Both the position numbers and the translations under genes were made by a program. From Glaciecola nitratireducens FR1064 (GTDB lineage: Bacteria; Pseudomonadota; Gammaproteobacteria; Enterobacterales; Alteromonadaceae): DNA of 64,000 nt. The notes under the pieces are model-generated. The model was given only the letters and a program-made list of their open reading frames with translations. It ran no database searches and was not told where the DNA came from. The DNA lies in contig NC_016041.1 in the NCBI RefSeq assembly GCF_000226565.1, positions 3,410,001 to 3,474,000 on the forward strand, in the 5' to 3' direction. Below are positions 1 to 9,549 of the stretch, piece by piece (the first letter of the stretch is position 1; every line of letters starts with the position of its first letter).

Positions 1-1
1 T

Positions 2-844
2 ATTGAAACTTGTCTAGAAAATAAGATAAATGTATTTGATTTAGCTGATATTTACACATTCGGAAAAGCCGAGGACGTGGTTGGTCAAGTACTCAAAGCA
101 ACGCCTTCTTTACGTAAAAAAATGGTGTTGCAAACCAAGGTGGGTATCAAGCTAACACCCACACATGCTGTTAAACAATATGACTTATCACCTGAGTGGA
201 TAACGTCTGCGTTGAATAGCAGTTTGCGACGCCTACAATCTGAGAATGTCGATGTCCTGTTTCTTCATCGCCCTGATCCTTTGATGGACCTTGATGACTC
301 AGCTGAAGCACTCGAAAAACTGCACAAGCAGGGTAAGTTTTCACATTTGGCAGTGTCGAATATGCACGCCGGTCAAATTGCGTGGCTACAGTCGGCAATT
401 TCAGTTCCTATTATTGCGAATCAACTGCAAATGAGCTTGCAGCATGCCGACTTCGTTGAAGAAAGCATTACGACCAATATGAAAGAGGGCAGCCAAAGCG
501 GATTTCCGCGTGGGACAATGGAATTCTGTGAGCAACAAAATATCCAATTGCAAGCTTGGTCACCTCTGGCACAAGGCATTTTTACCGGCAAGCCAAGCGC
601 CAGCCCATCACCCGCTGAATTGGCAACAACAAAATTAATTGGTCAACTTGCCAATCGATATTCCAGTAATCCGAACGCCATATTATTAGCATGGTTATTG
701 AAGCATCCATTCAATATCCAACCAGTGATTGGTACTACACATATAGGCCGAATAAAGGAATGCGCCCAAGCGGGCAAAGTCAATTTGTCGCGAGAAGACT
801 GGTATTTGTTATTTCAAACTGCCAGAGGAAATGAAGTTCCTTAG
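2..844 (+). CDS. Aldo/keto reductase (YdhF-like), 5' end cut by window edge
   Basis: NAD(P)H-dependent oxidoreductase of the aldo/keto reductase superfamily, presumably cytoplasmic; substrate unknown. The frame is open to the left edge: codons before the first GTG (position 77) read FDLADIYTFGKAED, the family motif carrying the catalytic Asp and Tyr, so the true start lies outside the window. The catalytic Lys is in LQTKVGIK and the His in VDVLFLHRPDP. The C-terminal part has a family-typical IQPVIGTTHIGRI cofactor-binding segment. A YdhF-type member is the best guess from length and motifs. The GH13 gene downstream is 112 bp away and probably separately expressed. Confidence 0.85.
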   Translation: METCLENKINVFDLADIYTFGKAEDVVGQVLKATPSLRKKMVLQTKVGIKLTPTHAVKQYDLSPEWITSALNSSLRRLQSENVDVLFLHRPDPLMDLDDSAEALEKLHKQGKFSHLAVSNMHAGQIAWLQSAISVPIIANQLQMSLQHADFVEESITTNMKEGSQSGFPRGTMEFCEQQNIQLQAWSPLAQGIFTGKPSASPSPAELATTKLIGQLANRYSSNPNAILLAWLLKHPFNIQPVIGTTHIGRIKECAQAGKVNLSREDWYLLFQTARGNEVP

Positions 845-956
845 GTCTCCTAATTGACGAATAGACGAATAAATCAGGTACAAATAAAAATAGTCTCCCA
901 TTATTTGTTATTAGAAGCGGCAGTACTCAACATGAAGACACGGAAACAGCATTGAA

Positions 957-3023
957 ATGAAAATACGTAGTTTAGCAAATATTTACATCATAAAAACATT
1001 GATTCTCAGTTCAGTTCTCGTTGCTTTGGTCGCTTGCTCGCAACAGTCAAGTGAGTCATCTAAGGCACTCGACGATAGCATTGCAGCTAAAAATACCGAA
1101 TACTTAACGAGAGATATTAAAGACGATATTTTTTATTTTGTGATGCCAGACCGTTTTCACAATGCCGATCCGAGCAATGACAACGGCGATCCTAATCGAC
1201 CAATTTCATTTGGTGGGCTTGATAAGACCTCCAAATGGGCATTTCACGGCGGCGATATTCAAGGTATTGAGGCCAAGCTAGACTATATTCAAGACATGGG
1301 AGTCACCGCAATTTGGATGACACCGTTACTGAGAAACCGCGCAGTGCAAAGCGACGGCTTCGGCCACCACGGATATTGGGTCATCGACTTTACGGAAATT
1401 GATCCCCATTTCGGCAGTAATCAAGATCTCCGCAGTTTAATTGATGCAGCTCATGCGCGCGGAATGAAAGTCTTTTTTGACATTATCACTAACCACACCG
1501 CTGATGTTATCAAATACAAAGAATGCCATAAGCTAGACGGTACTTTCATAAAAGACGAGCCAGGCTGTCAGTACAAGAGTACGGAACAACTCCAAAGTGG
1601 CGACGTCTACACGCCTTTCGTACTTGATGCTGAAAAAGCCGTAAAATTTCCAGAATGGCTAAACGCCCCTAAGTATTACAACAATCAAGGAGATAGTTAT
1701 TGGCAAGGCGAAAGTGTTGTCAACGGTGACTTTGCTGGGCTTGATGACCTAAATACATCCAATCCTGAGGTTGTTGAGGGGATGACAGAGATCTTCAAAA
1801 ACATCATTGATGAATTTAAACCAGACGGATTCAGAATCGATACAGTTAAACACGTTGATTTAAGCTTTTGGCAAAGTTTCGGACCGGATATTGTTGCGCA
1901 TGCCAAAAGCACAGGTATTCCTAACTTTCATATATTTGGAGAAGTGTATGATGGTAACCCTGCTGTATTGAGCAAATTCACTACCGCTGGAAAATTGCCT
2001 TCTGTGCTAGATTTCGGTTTTCACTTTAACGTGAAAGACAGTCTTTTTCATAATAAAGACGTTAACCGACTGGGGCAGTTATTCGACAATGACGATTATT
2101 ATCGAGATGCCGACTCATCACCGGAAATACTCATGAACTTCTTAGGCAACCACGATGCTGGTCGTGTTGGTTTTTTTATCAATCAGGGCTTCGACAGCGT
2201 TTCAGAAGCTGAAAAGCTGCAGCGAAGCGTGCTTGGTCACGCATTTATGTATTTGTCACGCGGCATACCTGTTGTGTATTACGGTGACGAACAAGGTTTC
2301 ACAGGAGATGGTGGTGACGTCGACGCGCGCGAAGATATGGATGCCTCTCTCGTCGAAGTATACAACGATAATGAGCTTATAGGTTCGCGTCAAACGACCG
2401 CCGAAGATAACTTCAATCAGAGACATCCTATATACCAGTCCTTGCAAAAATTTGCGAAGCTGCGTGAACAACACAAAGCATTAAGATCAGGTCTTCATCA
2501 AAATAGACTGATAGATAATACAAAAAGAATCGTCGCGTTTTCTCGTATTGATACTGATGAAAAAGTAGAGTACTTGGCTATTTTTAACATGGGTATGCAA
2601 ACACAAAATGTGTCACTAAACGTTGATTCATTTAGTTATTCGAGCGTTTTTGGTAACAACGCAAAAGTACAACAGGGAAAATTAACCACAACCTTGGAAC
2701 CCTTGAGTTTTGTATTATTAAAAGCTGATCAAACACATAAAGGCAGTGAAATATTTAATGTCACAATGCCTGGCACGTATATTGATAATAAGCGCTTGTT
2801 TATTCCTGTGAATTTAACTTTTGGCGAACAAAAGGCATTACCTCTTGCCGAAGTTGATTTTTACTTAGTGGACAAGGATGGAATCGAAACCTTTATATCT
2901 ATGGATAATACGCAGCCTTACAGAGCTATTGTGATGCCAGAAGCGATAGCATCGATGGAAGAGTTGAAAGTGCTTGTGCGCGATGGCAGCGGTAATGAAA
3001 TGAGCAAACGTTTCGCATTTTAG
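957..3023 (+). CDS. GH13 alpha-amylase-family glycoside hydrolase, lipoprotein
   Basis: Predicted alpha-glucan hydrolase (688 aa) of the GH13 family. The N-terminus is a lipoprotein signal peptide with lipobox LVAC (Cys27), so it is probably anchored in the periplasm or outer membrane. The TIM-barrel motifs are all present: DIITNH (about 175-180), GFRIDTVKH with nucleophile Asp295, HIFGEVYDG with acid/base Glu329, and FLGNHD with the third carboxylate Asp400. After the barrel comes a beta-sandwich (about 510-600) and a C-terminal extension of about 80 residues that looks beta-rich. Exact specificity (amylase, maltogenic amylase, cyclomaltodextrinase) cannot be read from sequence. It is followed 41 bp later by a peptidase gene in the same direction, possibly co-transcribed. 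Confidence 0.9.
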   Translation: MKIRSLANIYIIKTLILSSVLVALVACSQQSSESSKALDDSIAAKNTEYLTRDIKDDIFYFVMPDRFHNADPSNDNGDPNRPISFGGLDKTSKWAFHGGDIQGIEAKLDYIQDMGVTAIWMTPLLRNRAVQSDGFGHHGYWVIDFTEIDPHFGSNQDLRSLIDAAHARGMKVFFDIITNHTADVIKYKECHKLDGTFIKDEPGCQYKSTEQLQSGDVYTPFVLDAEKAVKFPEWLNAPKYYNNQGDSYWQGESVVNGDFAGLDDLNTSNPEVVEGMTEIFKNIIDEFKPDGFRIDTVKHVDLSFWQSFGPDIVAHAKSTGIPNFHIFGEVYDGNPAVLSKFTTAGKLPSVLDFGFHFNVKDSLFHNKDVNRLGQLFDNDDYYRDADSSPEILMNFLGNHDAGRVGFFINQGFDSVSEAEKLQRSVLGHAFMYLSRGIPVVYYGDEQGFTGDGGDVDAREDMDASLVEVYNDNELIGSRQTTAEDNFNQRHPIYQSLQKFAKLREQHKALRSGLHQNRLIDNTKRIVAFSRIDTDEKVEYLAIFNMGMQTQNVSLNVDSFSYSSVFGNNAKVQQGKLTTTLEPLSFVLLKADQTHKGSEIFNVTMPGTYIDNKRLFIPVNLTFGEQKALPLAEVDFYLVDKDGIETFISMDNTQPYRAIVMPEAIASMEELKVLVRDGSGNEMSKRFAF

Positions 3024-3064
3024 CCGGCTTTAGATATACTTCGATAAAGTTTACTAATGCGGGA

Positions 3065-4513
3065 ATGTTCATGCAGAACAATACGATAAGACTGAGAAGA
3101 ATATACACGCTGGCGTCAAGGCTTGAATCAATAGTCCTGAGTACGGCAGCGCTTTCTTTGTTTTCAATTATGGCGCTTTATTCAACTAAAACGCTGGCGA
3201 ACGAGTTAGCTCAAGATAACGTCAAGCGATTGTCGCCAGCTAGTGTGTACGATCAAATCATGCCCATGCGTGAACGTTCAGCTACCATCGATAAACTATT
3301 AAGCGACAAACTAAACAATACCTTACCTGAGCTTATGCGCAGAGAAGGTATTGATATGTGGCTTTTAATATCACGCGAATATAATGAAGACCCTGTATTG
3401 AAAACGATGCTGCCGTCAACTTGGCTCTCAGCCCGCAGACGTACTATTTTACTTATTGTAGACCCTGGCGAAGGCAAGCCATTAGAGCGCTATGCGGTAG
3501 CTCGTTACCAAGTAGATACCTTGTTCAAAAAAGCATGGGATAAAGAAGAAGAGCCGGATCAATGGCAACGACTCGTCGATTTAATCGCACAGATCAATCC
3601 GCAAAAAATTGCCATTAATAAATCAGAGCATTTTGCATTAGCCGACGGCATTACTGCTACCGAATATCTTGCCTTCACCGAAAAGTTAGGCAATGAGCTA
3701 GCTAAGCGAATAGTCTCTTCAGAAAAGTTAGCTATTGCATGGCTAGAAACCCGCACTCAACTTGAAATGGAGCTCTATCCAACCATCGTTAAAATTGGCC
3801 ACGCTATTATTAAAGAGGCCTACACTAGCGGATTTATAAAGCCGGGGATCACCACTACTGACGATATTGTTTGGTGGTTGCGAGACAAGAGCCGCTCATT
3901 AGCATTAACAAACTGGTTTCATCCTAGCGTGAGCATTCAAAGAGCAAGTGCAGAAAAATTTAATCATATTGAAGCTTTTAGCAAACGCGCAGAGCCTCTG
4001 GTAGTTCAGCGCGGCGATTTGTTGCATATGGATTTTGGCATAAATTATCTGCGCCTCAATACCGATCAACAGCAACACGCTTACGTATTAAATGAAGGAG
4101 AATTAGATGCGCCAGATTACCTGAAAGTTGCATTGAAGAATGGTAACCGTCTGCAGGATATTTTTACCGACTTATTTGAAGTAGGTAAAACGGGTAACGA
4201 AATATTAAAAGCAGCGCGCAGTCAGGCTGTTGACGAAGGCATTAAACCCTCAATTTATACACATCCTCTTGGTTATCATGGTCATGCGGCCGGAACTACG
4301 TTAGGAATGTGGGATTCACAGGGCGGCGTACCAATTCAGGGTGACTATCCACTGCATGCAAATACGGCGTATTCAATTGAGCTGAACGCAGCAACATTCA
4401 TTGAGCAATGGGGCAAAGAAATTAGAATAATGCTTGAAGAGAATGCCTTCTTTGATGGTAAGACTGTCACGTATATGGACGGCAGGCAAACTGAGTTTCA
4501 CTTGGTAAAGTAG
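3065..4513 (+). CDS. Exported M24-family metallopeptidase (Xaa-Pro aminopeptidase-like)
   Basis: M24 (pita-bread fold) peptidase, 482 aa, predicted to cleave N-terminal residues of peptides, probably Xaa-Pro bonds. Metal-ligand positions are visible: Asp in HMDFGIN, a second Asp in LNTDQQQH, His in THPLGYHGHAAG, Glu in YSIELNA and Glu in IMLEENAFF. The N-terminus has a basic stretch followed by a hydrophobic segment (about residues 23-45) consistent with a signal peptide or anchor, so the enzyme is likely periplasmic. An N-terminal creatinase-like domain (about 50-220) precedes the catalytic domain. A second ATG at 3071 is an alternative start. The gene ends just before a bidirectional hairpin shared with folE. 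Confidence 0.88.
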   Translation: MFMQNNTIRLRRIYTLASRLESIVLSTAALSLFSIMALYSTKTLANELAQDNVKRLSPASVYDQIMPMRERSATIDKLLSDKLNNTLPELMRREGIDMWLLISREYNEDPVLKTMLPSTWLSARRRTILLIVDPGEGKPLERYAVARYQVDTLFKKAWDKEEEPDQWQRLVDLIAQINPQKIAINKSEHFALADGITATEYLAFTEKLGNELAKRIVSSEKLAIAWLETRTQLEMELYPTIVKIGHAIIKEAYTSGFIKPGITTTDDIVWWLRDKSRSLALTNWFHPSVSIQRASAEKFNHIEAFSKRAEPLVVQRGDLLHMDFGINYLRLNTDQQQHAYVLNEGELDAPDYLKVALKNGNRLQDIFTDLFEVGKTGNEILKAARSQAVDEGIKPSIYTHPLGYHGHAAGTTLGMWDSQGGVPIQGDYPLHANTAYSIELNAATFIEQWGKEIRIMLEENAFFDGKTVTYMDGRQTEFHLVK

Positions 4514-4539
4514 CTGTAATTTAGCTTCTAGTAAAGAAG

Positions 4540-4568
4540 CCCCCGAAATTTATGTCAACTTTCGGGGG
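4540..4568. terminator. Bidirectional terminator between M24 peptidase and folE
   Basis: Perfect inverted repeat cccccgaaa ... tttcggggg (4540-4548 with 4560-4568) and an 11-nt loop, between two convergent stop codons. T-richness on either side is only moderate. Confidence 0.75.
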
Positions 4569-4598
4569 TGATTTCAATATCATTACACCAACAACACT

Positions 4599-5288
4599 TT
4601 ACTTCAGTTGGTAAAATTCTCTACGCAAATCAGGGTTGGTGCTAAACGCGCCTCCCAACGAGCTTGTTCTGGTAAAGGATTGGCTATCTTTCACGCCTCT
4701 TGCTTTCACACAGTAGTGGGTTGCATTAATGCTGACAGCAACATCATCCGTTCCAGTTAGCGCTTGAATAGCTACCATGACCTGCTGAGTCAACCTTTCT
4801 TGTACTTGCGGTCGCTGCGCAAAGAATCCGACTAAGCGGTTAATCTTTGACAAACCAAGGACGGTATCCTTTGGAATGTAGGACACGGTTGCCGTTCCAT
4901 CAATTGTGACAAAGTGGTGCTCACAGGTACTGGTTAGGCTAATATCGGTTACCTGAACAGGTTGATCGATACTCATCTTGTTTTCAATTTGCGTTATTTT
5001 TGGAAAGGCACGATAGTCCAAACCAGCAAAAATCTCATTGACGTACATTTTAGCGATGCGATTTGGCGTATCCTGCAGGCTATCGTCAGTCAAATCTAGC
5101 CCAAGCGTTTCCATTACTTCACGCATTGCGGCTTGAATTTTAATTCTTTTCTCTTCGTTGCTTAATGCATTCTCAACCATAGGTGTTTCAAGACCTTTGG
5201 CTTCTAATGCTCGGCGGACAATAGTCGCTTCCGCTGAAATTGAAGGTTCAGCTGCTCCGCGAATTTTTATAGCTTCATGCGCTAACAT
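4599..5288 (-). CDS. folE: GTP cyclohydrolase I
   Basis: Converts GTP to 7,8-dihydroneopterin triphosphate, the first step of folate and tetrahydromonapterin synthesis. The 229-aa protein matches E. coli FolE along its length as I recall it. Zinc ligands are Cys122 and His125 in [12 protein letters not shown] and Cys193 in [21 protein letters not shown] and LGLSKINR are also family signatures. The N-terminus is slightly longer than E. coli; an SD-like GGAAG about 5 nt upstream of the ATG at 5288 supports the start. It is divergent from folM (213 bp between starts), which fits a shared pterin function. Confidence 0.97.
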   Translation of the reverse strand: MLAHEAIKIRGAAEPSISAEATIVRRALEAKGLETPMVENALSNEEKRIKIQAAMREVMETLGLDLTDDSLQDTPNRIAKMYVNEIFAGLDYRAFPKITQIENKMSIDQPVQVTDISLTSTCEHHFVTIDGTATVSYIPKDTVLGLSKINRLVGFFAQRPQVQERLTQQVMVAIQALTGTDDVAVSINATHYCVKARGVKDSQSFTRTSSLGGAFSTNPDLRREFYQLK

Positions 5289-5501
5289 TTGGTCTTCCGG
5301 TAAATAGTATAAAAATTGTATACGTGTTGAATTGTCAGAAAGGTTTACTTTTTCAACTTAAACTTTAAATATTCCGCAAGCATTCCTTAAAATTTTCAAA
5401 AAAACTTTATTTTGTTCGAATTTAAGAAACGCAGCGTATATCCTCTAAACAACTTTATTTTGAACTTGCATTTTTAATCACCAAAAGGACCCAGCATTTT
5501 A
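5289..5501. promoter_or_regulatory. Divergent folE/folM intergenic promoter region
   Basis: AT-rich 213-bp spacer between divergent start codons, containing repeated tttattttg stretches near 5405-5465. It must hold promoters for both directions, but no clear -35/-10 pair can be fixed by eye. An SD-like aaaagga lies about 17 nt before folM. Confidence 0.5.
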
Positions 5502-6215
5502 ATGACTTCCCCCATACTCATTACAGGAGGCGCCCAACGCCTTGGCTTGGCAATTGCAAAAGACTTAATAGCTCAGCAACACGAAGTAATTATAACATAC
5601 AGAACTAAAAAGCCCGCAGTAGATGAATTAAAAGCGCTAGGTGCGGTGGTAATCCAAGCTGACTTCGCAACGCAAGATGGTATAACAACGCTAATTTCGG
5701 ACGTAAAAAGTCAAACCAAAACCTTACGTGCTGTTATACACAATGCCTCAGACTGGGATCAGGAGGCCGATACGAATGACTATAACCAGTTGTTTCAAAA
5801 GATGATGCAGGTGCACGCAAATACACCTTACCAACTGAATTTAGCGTTGCAAAATATGCTGGCTTCTAATGATGTTGTCAGTGACATTATTCACATGACC
5901 GACTACGTACAAATAAAAGGCAGCAAAAAGCACATCGCTTATGCCGCTAGTAAAGCAGCTTTGCACAATTTAACACTGTCATTCAGTGCACTACTAGCAC
6001 CAAAGGTAAAGGTAAAGGTAAACAGCATTGCACCGGCACTAGTGATGTTCAACGATCATGATTCCCCCATCTACCGCGCAAAAGCCCTAAAAAAATCGCT
6101 GCTTGAAGTATGTCCAGGTCCGCAAGAAGCGGTAAAAGCGGTTAATTATTTGCTGAGTAGCGATTATGTCACCGGTCAAACATTGCACCTAGACGGTGGT
6201 CGCCATTTAAAGTAG
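5502..6215 (+). CDS. folM: Dihydromonapterin reductase / short-chain dehydrogenase FolM
   Basis: NADPH-dependent SDR reducing dihydromonapterin (and weakly dihydrofolate). Features: N-terminal nucleotide-binding ITGGAQRLGLA, HNASDW, catalytic Tyr and Lys in YAASKAALHN, NSIAPALVMFNDHD, and the family-specific C-terminus LDGGRHLK. It matches E. coli FolM closely as remembered. Oddity: the strand before NSIAP reads PKVKVKVNSIAP because a hexanucleotide (aaaggt) is present three times at 6002-6019, giving two residues more than the usual VKVNSIAP. It is divergent from folE, so both may respond to the same pterin demand. Confidence 0.94.
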   Translation: MTSPILITGGAQRLGLAIAKDLIAQQHEVIITYRTKKPAVDELKALGAVVIQADFATQDGITTLISDVKSQTKTLRAVIHNASDWDQEADTNDYNQLFQKMMQVHANTPYQLNLALQNMLASNDVVSDIIHMTDYVQIKGSKKHIAYAASKAALHNLTLSFSALLAPKVKVKVNSIAPALVMFNDHDSPIYRAKALKKSLLEVCPGPQEAVKAVNYLLSSDYVTGQTLHLDGGRHLK

Positions 6216-6269
6216 CCAATTACTTTTATTTTTTCGACAACAATTTCAATAAAAAATCACAGGTTCATA

Positions 6270-8423
6270 ATGACAATTTTCCAGCGTCAAGATTCACATT
6301 CTTCGGTAAAGCAAGCAGCAAAGTTAAAACTAGACTCAGTTTTTCAAACTCCTTTTAAAGTCACGTTGCTTACGGCAATATTTTTAGCTAACGGTTGGGC
6401 ATCTGCGAATCAATCTACGGTTCAAGACATCGCTACAAATAAGGTCAACACCAAAACAGAGCAAACGATAGAAAGAATGGTCGTTACTGCTAATCGCAGT
6501 AAAACCACACTACTTTCAACGGCTTCAAGTGTAGATGCGATTAATTCAAGTGCGCTAGATTTAATTGGCCACCAGCATATTAATCAAGCATTGAGTCGAA
6601 TTTCGGGCACATGGATCAGTCGAGGTAATGGTCAAGAGCATTTGACTGCAGTGCGCTCTCCAGTGCTAACAGGCGCAGGAGGTTGCGGAGCATTTTTTAT
6701 GGCTGTTGACGGCATTTCATTGCGTGCGCCTGGCTTTTGTAACGCCAACCAGCTATTTGATGCAAATTCAGAACAAGCCCAAAGCATTGAAGTATTGCGC
6801 GGCCCGGCTAGTACCTTGTACGGCACAAATGCAGTGCATGGCGTAATCAATATTTTATCACCTGATGCATTTTCTGACGACGCTAACTACTTAGCCATTC
6901 GAGCTGGGCGCGATGATCACATTAAAACAAGCTTAGGGTTTCGGTCACAGCAAAACAATTCTGCACTTGGTGTATTCACCAACATAACGCAAAACAATGG
7001 CTATCAAGCAAATAGTGGCTATGACCAGCAAAAGCTGACTGCTATATATGAGCATAAAGGCGACGTATGGCAAAACAAAACATTGGTCGACATGGCTAAC
7101 CTAAATCAAGAGACCGCAGGCTTTGTTGAAGGATTTGAGGTATACAGAGACGCACAAATTCGCCGTTCAAATCCTAATCCAGAAGCGTATAGGGATGCCA
7201 AGTCGCTGCGCGCATATTCTGCCTTTAGCCGTGATTTAGACACCGGAAAATTAACACTGACCCCATTTTTACGGTGGAATGAGATGGCGTTTTTACAGCA
7301 CTTTTTGCCTTGGAAAGCGCTGGAAGAAAACAGCAGCACTAGCGTTGGATTGCAGGCTCAATACTATTATGTAATCGGCGACTTATCGTTTACGGCGGGC
7401 ATAGATACTGATTTTACAAGAGCAAACTTGAGAGAAAGCCAAGCACAGGATTTTTCACCGACGATACCCGCTGGCGAGCACTATGACTACGATGTAGATG
7501 CCTCACAAATCGGCTCTTACTTGCAAGTGCAGTGGCAATTAGAGGATTTCCTGATAACTGCCGGCGGTCGACTTGAATATATTAACTATGACTATGACAA
7601 CCTTCTGTCTGACGGCAGCGCATGTGCTGCAAATGTGACAGGCTGCCGATTCTCGCGTCCAAGCGACCAAGATGTCGACTTTACCGTTTTTTCTCCGTCC
7701 TTATCGCTGCTTTACTCTATTAACAGTGAGCAGTCTATTTATGCGAAATGGAGTCAAGGTTATAGAGCCCCTCAAGCCACAGAACTTTTTAGACTGCAAA
7801 ATGGCCAAGAAATTACCGATTTAGACGAAGAAGAAATGGATGCCCTTGAACTAGGTTGGCGTTTGTACACCGACAGTTTTAATATTAATGCATCGGTATT
7901 CATGCAAGACAAATCAAACTTTATTTTCCAAGATAGCAATCGACAAAATGTGTCAAATGGAGAGACTGAACACAACGGTGCTGAAGTATCGGCAACGTAT
8001 AATCTTAATGACAATATCTACATCAATGCGAATGTCAGTTATGCAGAGCATAATTATACCAATGACCTAACGCTGGCTCGTACAAGTATAAAAGGCAACG
8101 AAATTGACACTGCTCCGCGGTTTATGGGATCAGCACAATTGGGTTGGAATATAAATCCGTCATTGCTAACTGAACTGTCGCTGCAACGCATGGGCAACTA
8201 CTATCTCAACCCTGAAAATAGCGCTGAATATGCGGGCCATACTTTGTTAGATTTGAATTTGCGTTACGCATACTCTGAGCAATTGGTTTTAAGCGCAAAT
8301 ATCTATAACCTGCTGGATGAAGACTACGCTGAACGAGCGGACTCTGCTTTTGGCAACTATCGCTATTTTGTTGGGCAACCTCGACGAATATTCTTAACAG
8401 CAACATGGCAATGGGCGCAATAA
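6270..8423 (+). CDS. TonB-dependent outer-membrane receptor
   Basis: Outer-membrane beta-barrel receptor (717 aa) importing an unidentified ligand with TonB/ExbBD energy. The N-terminal extension and signal peptide end near ANGWASANQ (about residue 45). A TonB-box-like IERMVVTANR (about 68-77) precedes the plug domain with VLRGPASTLYGTNAVHGVIN. The barrel ends in the canonical terminal aromatic pattern (...FLTATWQWAQ). Two Cys pairs in the plug (GGCGAFF and GFCNANQ) may form a disulfide. No siderophore or vitamin biosynthesis gene is adjacent; aguA follows 58 bp downstream but a functional link is not evident. Confidence 0.92.
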   Translation: MTIFQRQDSHSSVKQAAKLKLDSVFQTPFKVTLLTAIFLANGWASANQSTVQDIATNKVNTKTEQTIERMVVTANRSKTTLLSTASSVDAINSSALDLIGHQHINQALSRISGTWISRGNGQEHLTAVRSPVLTGAGGCGAFFMAVDGISLRAPGFCNANQLFDANSEQAQSIEVLRGPASTLYGTNAVHGVINILSPDAFSDDANYLAIRAGRDDHIKTSLGFRSQQNNSALGVFTNITQNNGYQANSGYDQQKLTAIYEHKGDVWQNKTLVDMANLNQETAGFVEGFEVYRDAQIRRSNPNPEAYRDAKSLRAYSAFSRDLDTGKLTLTPFLRWNEMAFLQHFLPWKALEENSSTSVGLQAQYYYVIGDLSFTAGIDTDFTRANLRESQAQDFSPTIPAGEHYDYDVDASQIGSYLQVQWQLEDFLITAGGRLEYINYDYDNLLSDGSACAANVTGCRFSRPSDQDVDFTVFSPSLSLLYSINSEQSIYAKWSQGYRAPQATELFRLQNGQEITDLDEEEMDALELGWRLYTDSFNINASVFMQDKSNFIFQDSNRQNVSNGETEHNGAEVSATYNLNDNIYINANVSYAEHNYTNDLTLARTSIKGNEIDTAPRFMGSAQLGWNINPSLLTELSLQRMGNYYLNPENSAEYAGHTLLDLNLRYAYSEQLVLSANIYNLLDEDYAERADSAFGNYRYFVGQPRRIFLTATWQWAQ

Positions 8424-8481
8424 TCGCTATAATCCACCCATTCGCGATACGCGCTTGTTTTGTTTAGGAACTGAGCTACTT

Positions 8482-9549
8482 ATGTCTTTCAAAAATTCAC
8501 AGCCTGCTTTAACCCTTCTTCCCGAATGGGCCGAGCAGGAGGCCGTTATTCTCGCATGGCCAAATCCAGATACTGATTGGAAACCCTGGTTGGTTGACGT
8601 TCAGGCAACGTATATTAGTTTAATTAGTGCCATCAATGACGCTAACGCGACAGTAATTTTACTTTGTCGCGAGCAAGAGTTAGGTTTGATAAAAAGCTTA
8701 ATTCCATACAGAGCAAAAGTACTTTGCGTTACCTGTGAATATAATGATACGTGGGCTCGTGATTACGCATTTTTAACTTGCGAATCGGCCGATGGGAACG
8801 TTCCGCTTAGCTTCCGGTTTAACGGCTGGGGACAAAAGTTTGATGCCGCTAAAGACGATAAAATAAATCAGCTGGTGTTAGCCGACCTTTGTCAGCATCC
8901 TATGCAGTATTGCGATATCGTCGCTGAAGGCGGTGCGCTTGAAATTGACCAGAATCAACACTTAATATCGACACACTCGTGTTTGTTTAATGAGCTTCGA
9001 AACGGTGAATTAACTGAAGAAGAGTATGTTGATATCTTTAGGCAACAGCTGGGTGCGGAGAAAATCAGCATATTCGAGCATGGTCATCTAGAAGGCGATG
9101 ACACCGACGGACATATTGACACTTTAGTGCGTTTTACGCCCCTGCATGGCTTAGTTATTCAAGGCGCATACAATCGACCTAATGATAGCCATTTTGAAGG
9201 ACTATTTAAGCTGCGCATGGAGTGTCAACAAGCCTTTCCCACACACGCTATTTATGAACTGCCATTGCCTGATATGCATAATGAAGAAGGTGATCGATTG
9301 CCTGCGTCTTATGCCAATTTTCTCATCTGCAATATGTCGGTTTTATTTCCCATTTATCAGCAAAAAGAAGATGCTGAAGCCCTAGAAGTGATAAAGAAAG
9401 CTTTTCCAAATCACAAAATTGTTGCGATCAACTGCGCGCCATTGGTTCAGCAATTCGGTAGTTTGCATTGCATTACTATGCAGGTGCCGCAAAATACCTT
9501 AAAGCCTGAAATCATTGAAAAAGCACAAAATGGAGTGAGCGAATTATGA
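8482..9549 (+). CDS. aguA: Agmatine deiminase
   Basis: Hydrolyses agmatine to N-carbamoylputrescine and ammonia (bacterial ADC putrescine pathway, cytoplasmic). Guanidine-modifying enzyme fold motifs: WARDYAFL, AEGGALEID, GHLEGDDTDGHIDTLVRF and the nucleophilic Cys in GSLHCITMQVP near the C-terminus. I chose ATG 8482 because aggaa (8466-8470) lies 11 nt upstream; an in-frame TTG at 8455 would add nine residues but lacks an SD. The stop overlaps the start of aguB (ATGA), implying translational coupling. Confidence 0.95.
   Translation: MSFKNSQPALTLLPEWAEQEAVILAWPNPDTDWKPWLVDVQATYISLISAINDANATVILLCREQELGLIKSLIPYRAKVLCVTCEYNDTWARDYAFLTCESADGNVPLSFRFNGWGQKFDAAKDDKINQLVLADLCQHPMQYCDIVAEGGALEIDQNQHLISTHSCLFNELRNGELTEEEYVDIFRQQLGAEKISIFEHGHLEGDDTDGHIDTLVRFTPLHGLVIQGAYNRPNDSHFEGLFKLRMECQQAFPTHAIYELPLPDMHNEEGDRLPASYANFLICNMSVLFPIYQQKEDAEALEVIKKAFPNHKIVAINCAPLVQQFGSLHCITMQVPQNTLKPEIIEKAQNGVSEL

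Noticed and set aside
8455-8481. TTG extension of agmatine deiminase
   Set aside because: aggaa lies before ATG 8482; nothing supports the extra nine codons.
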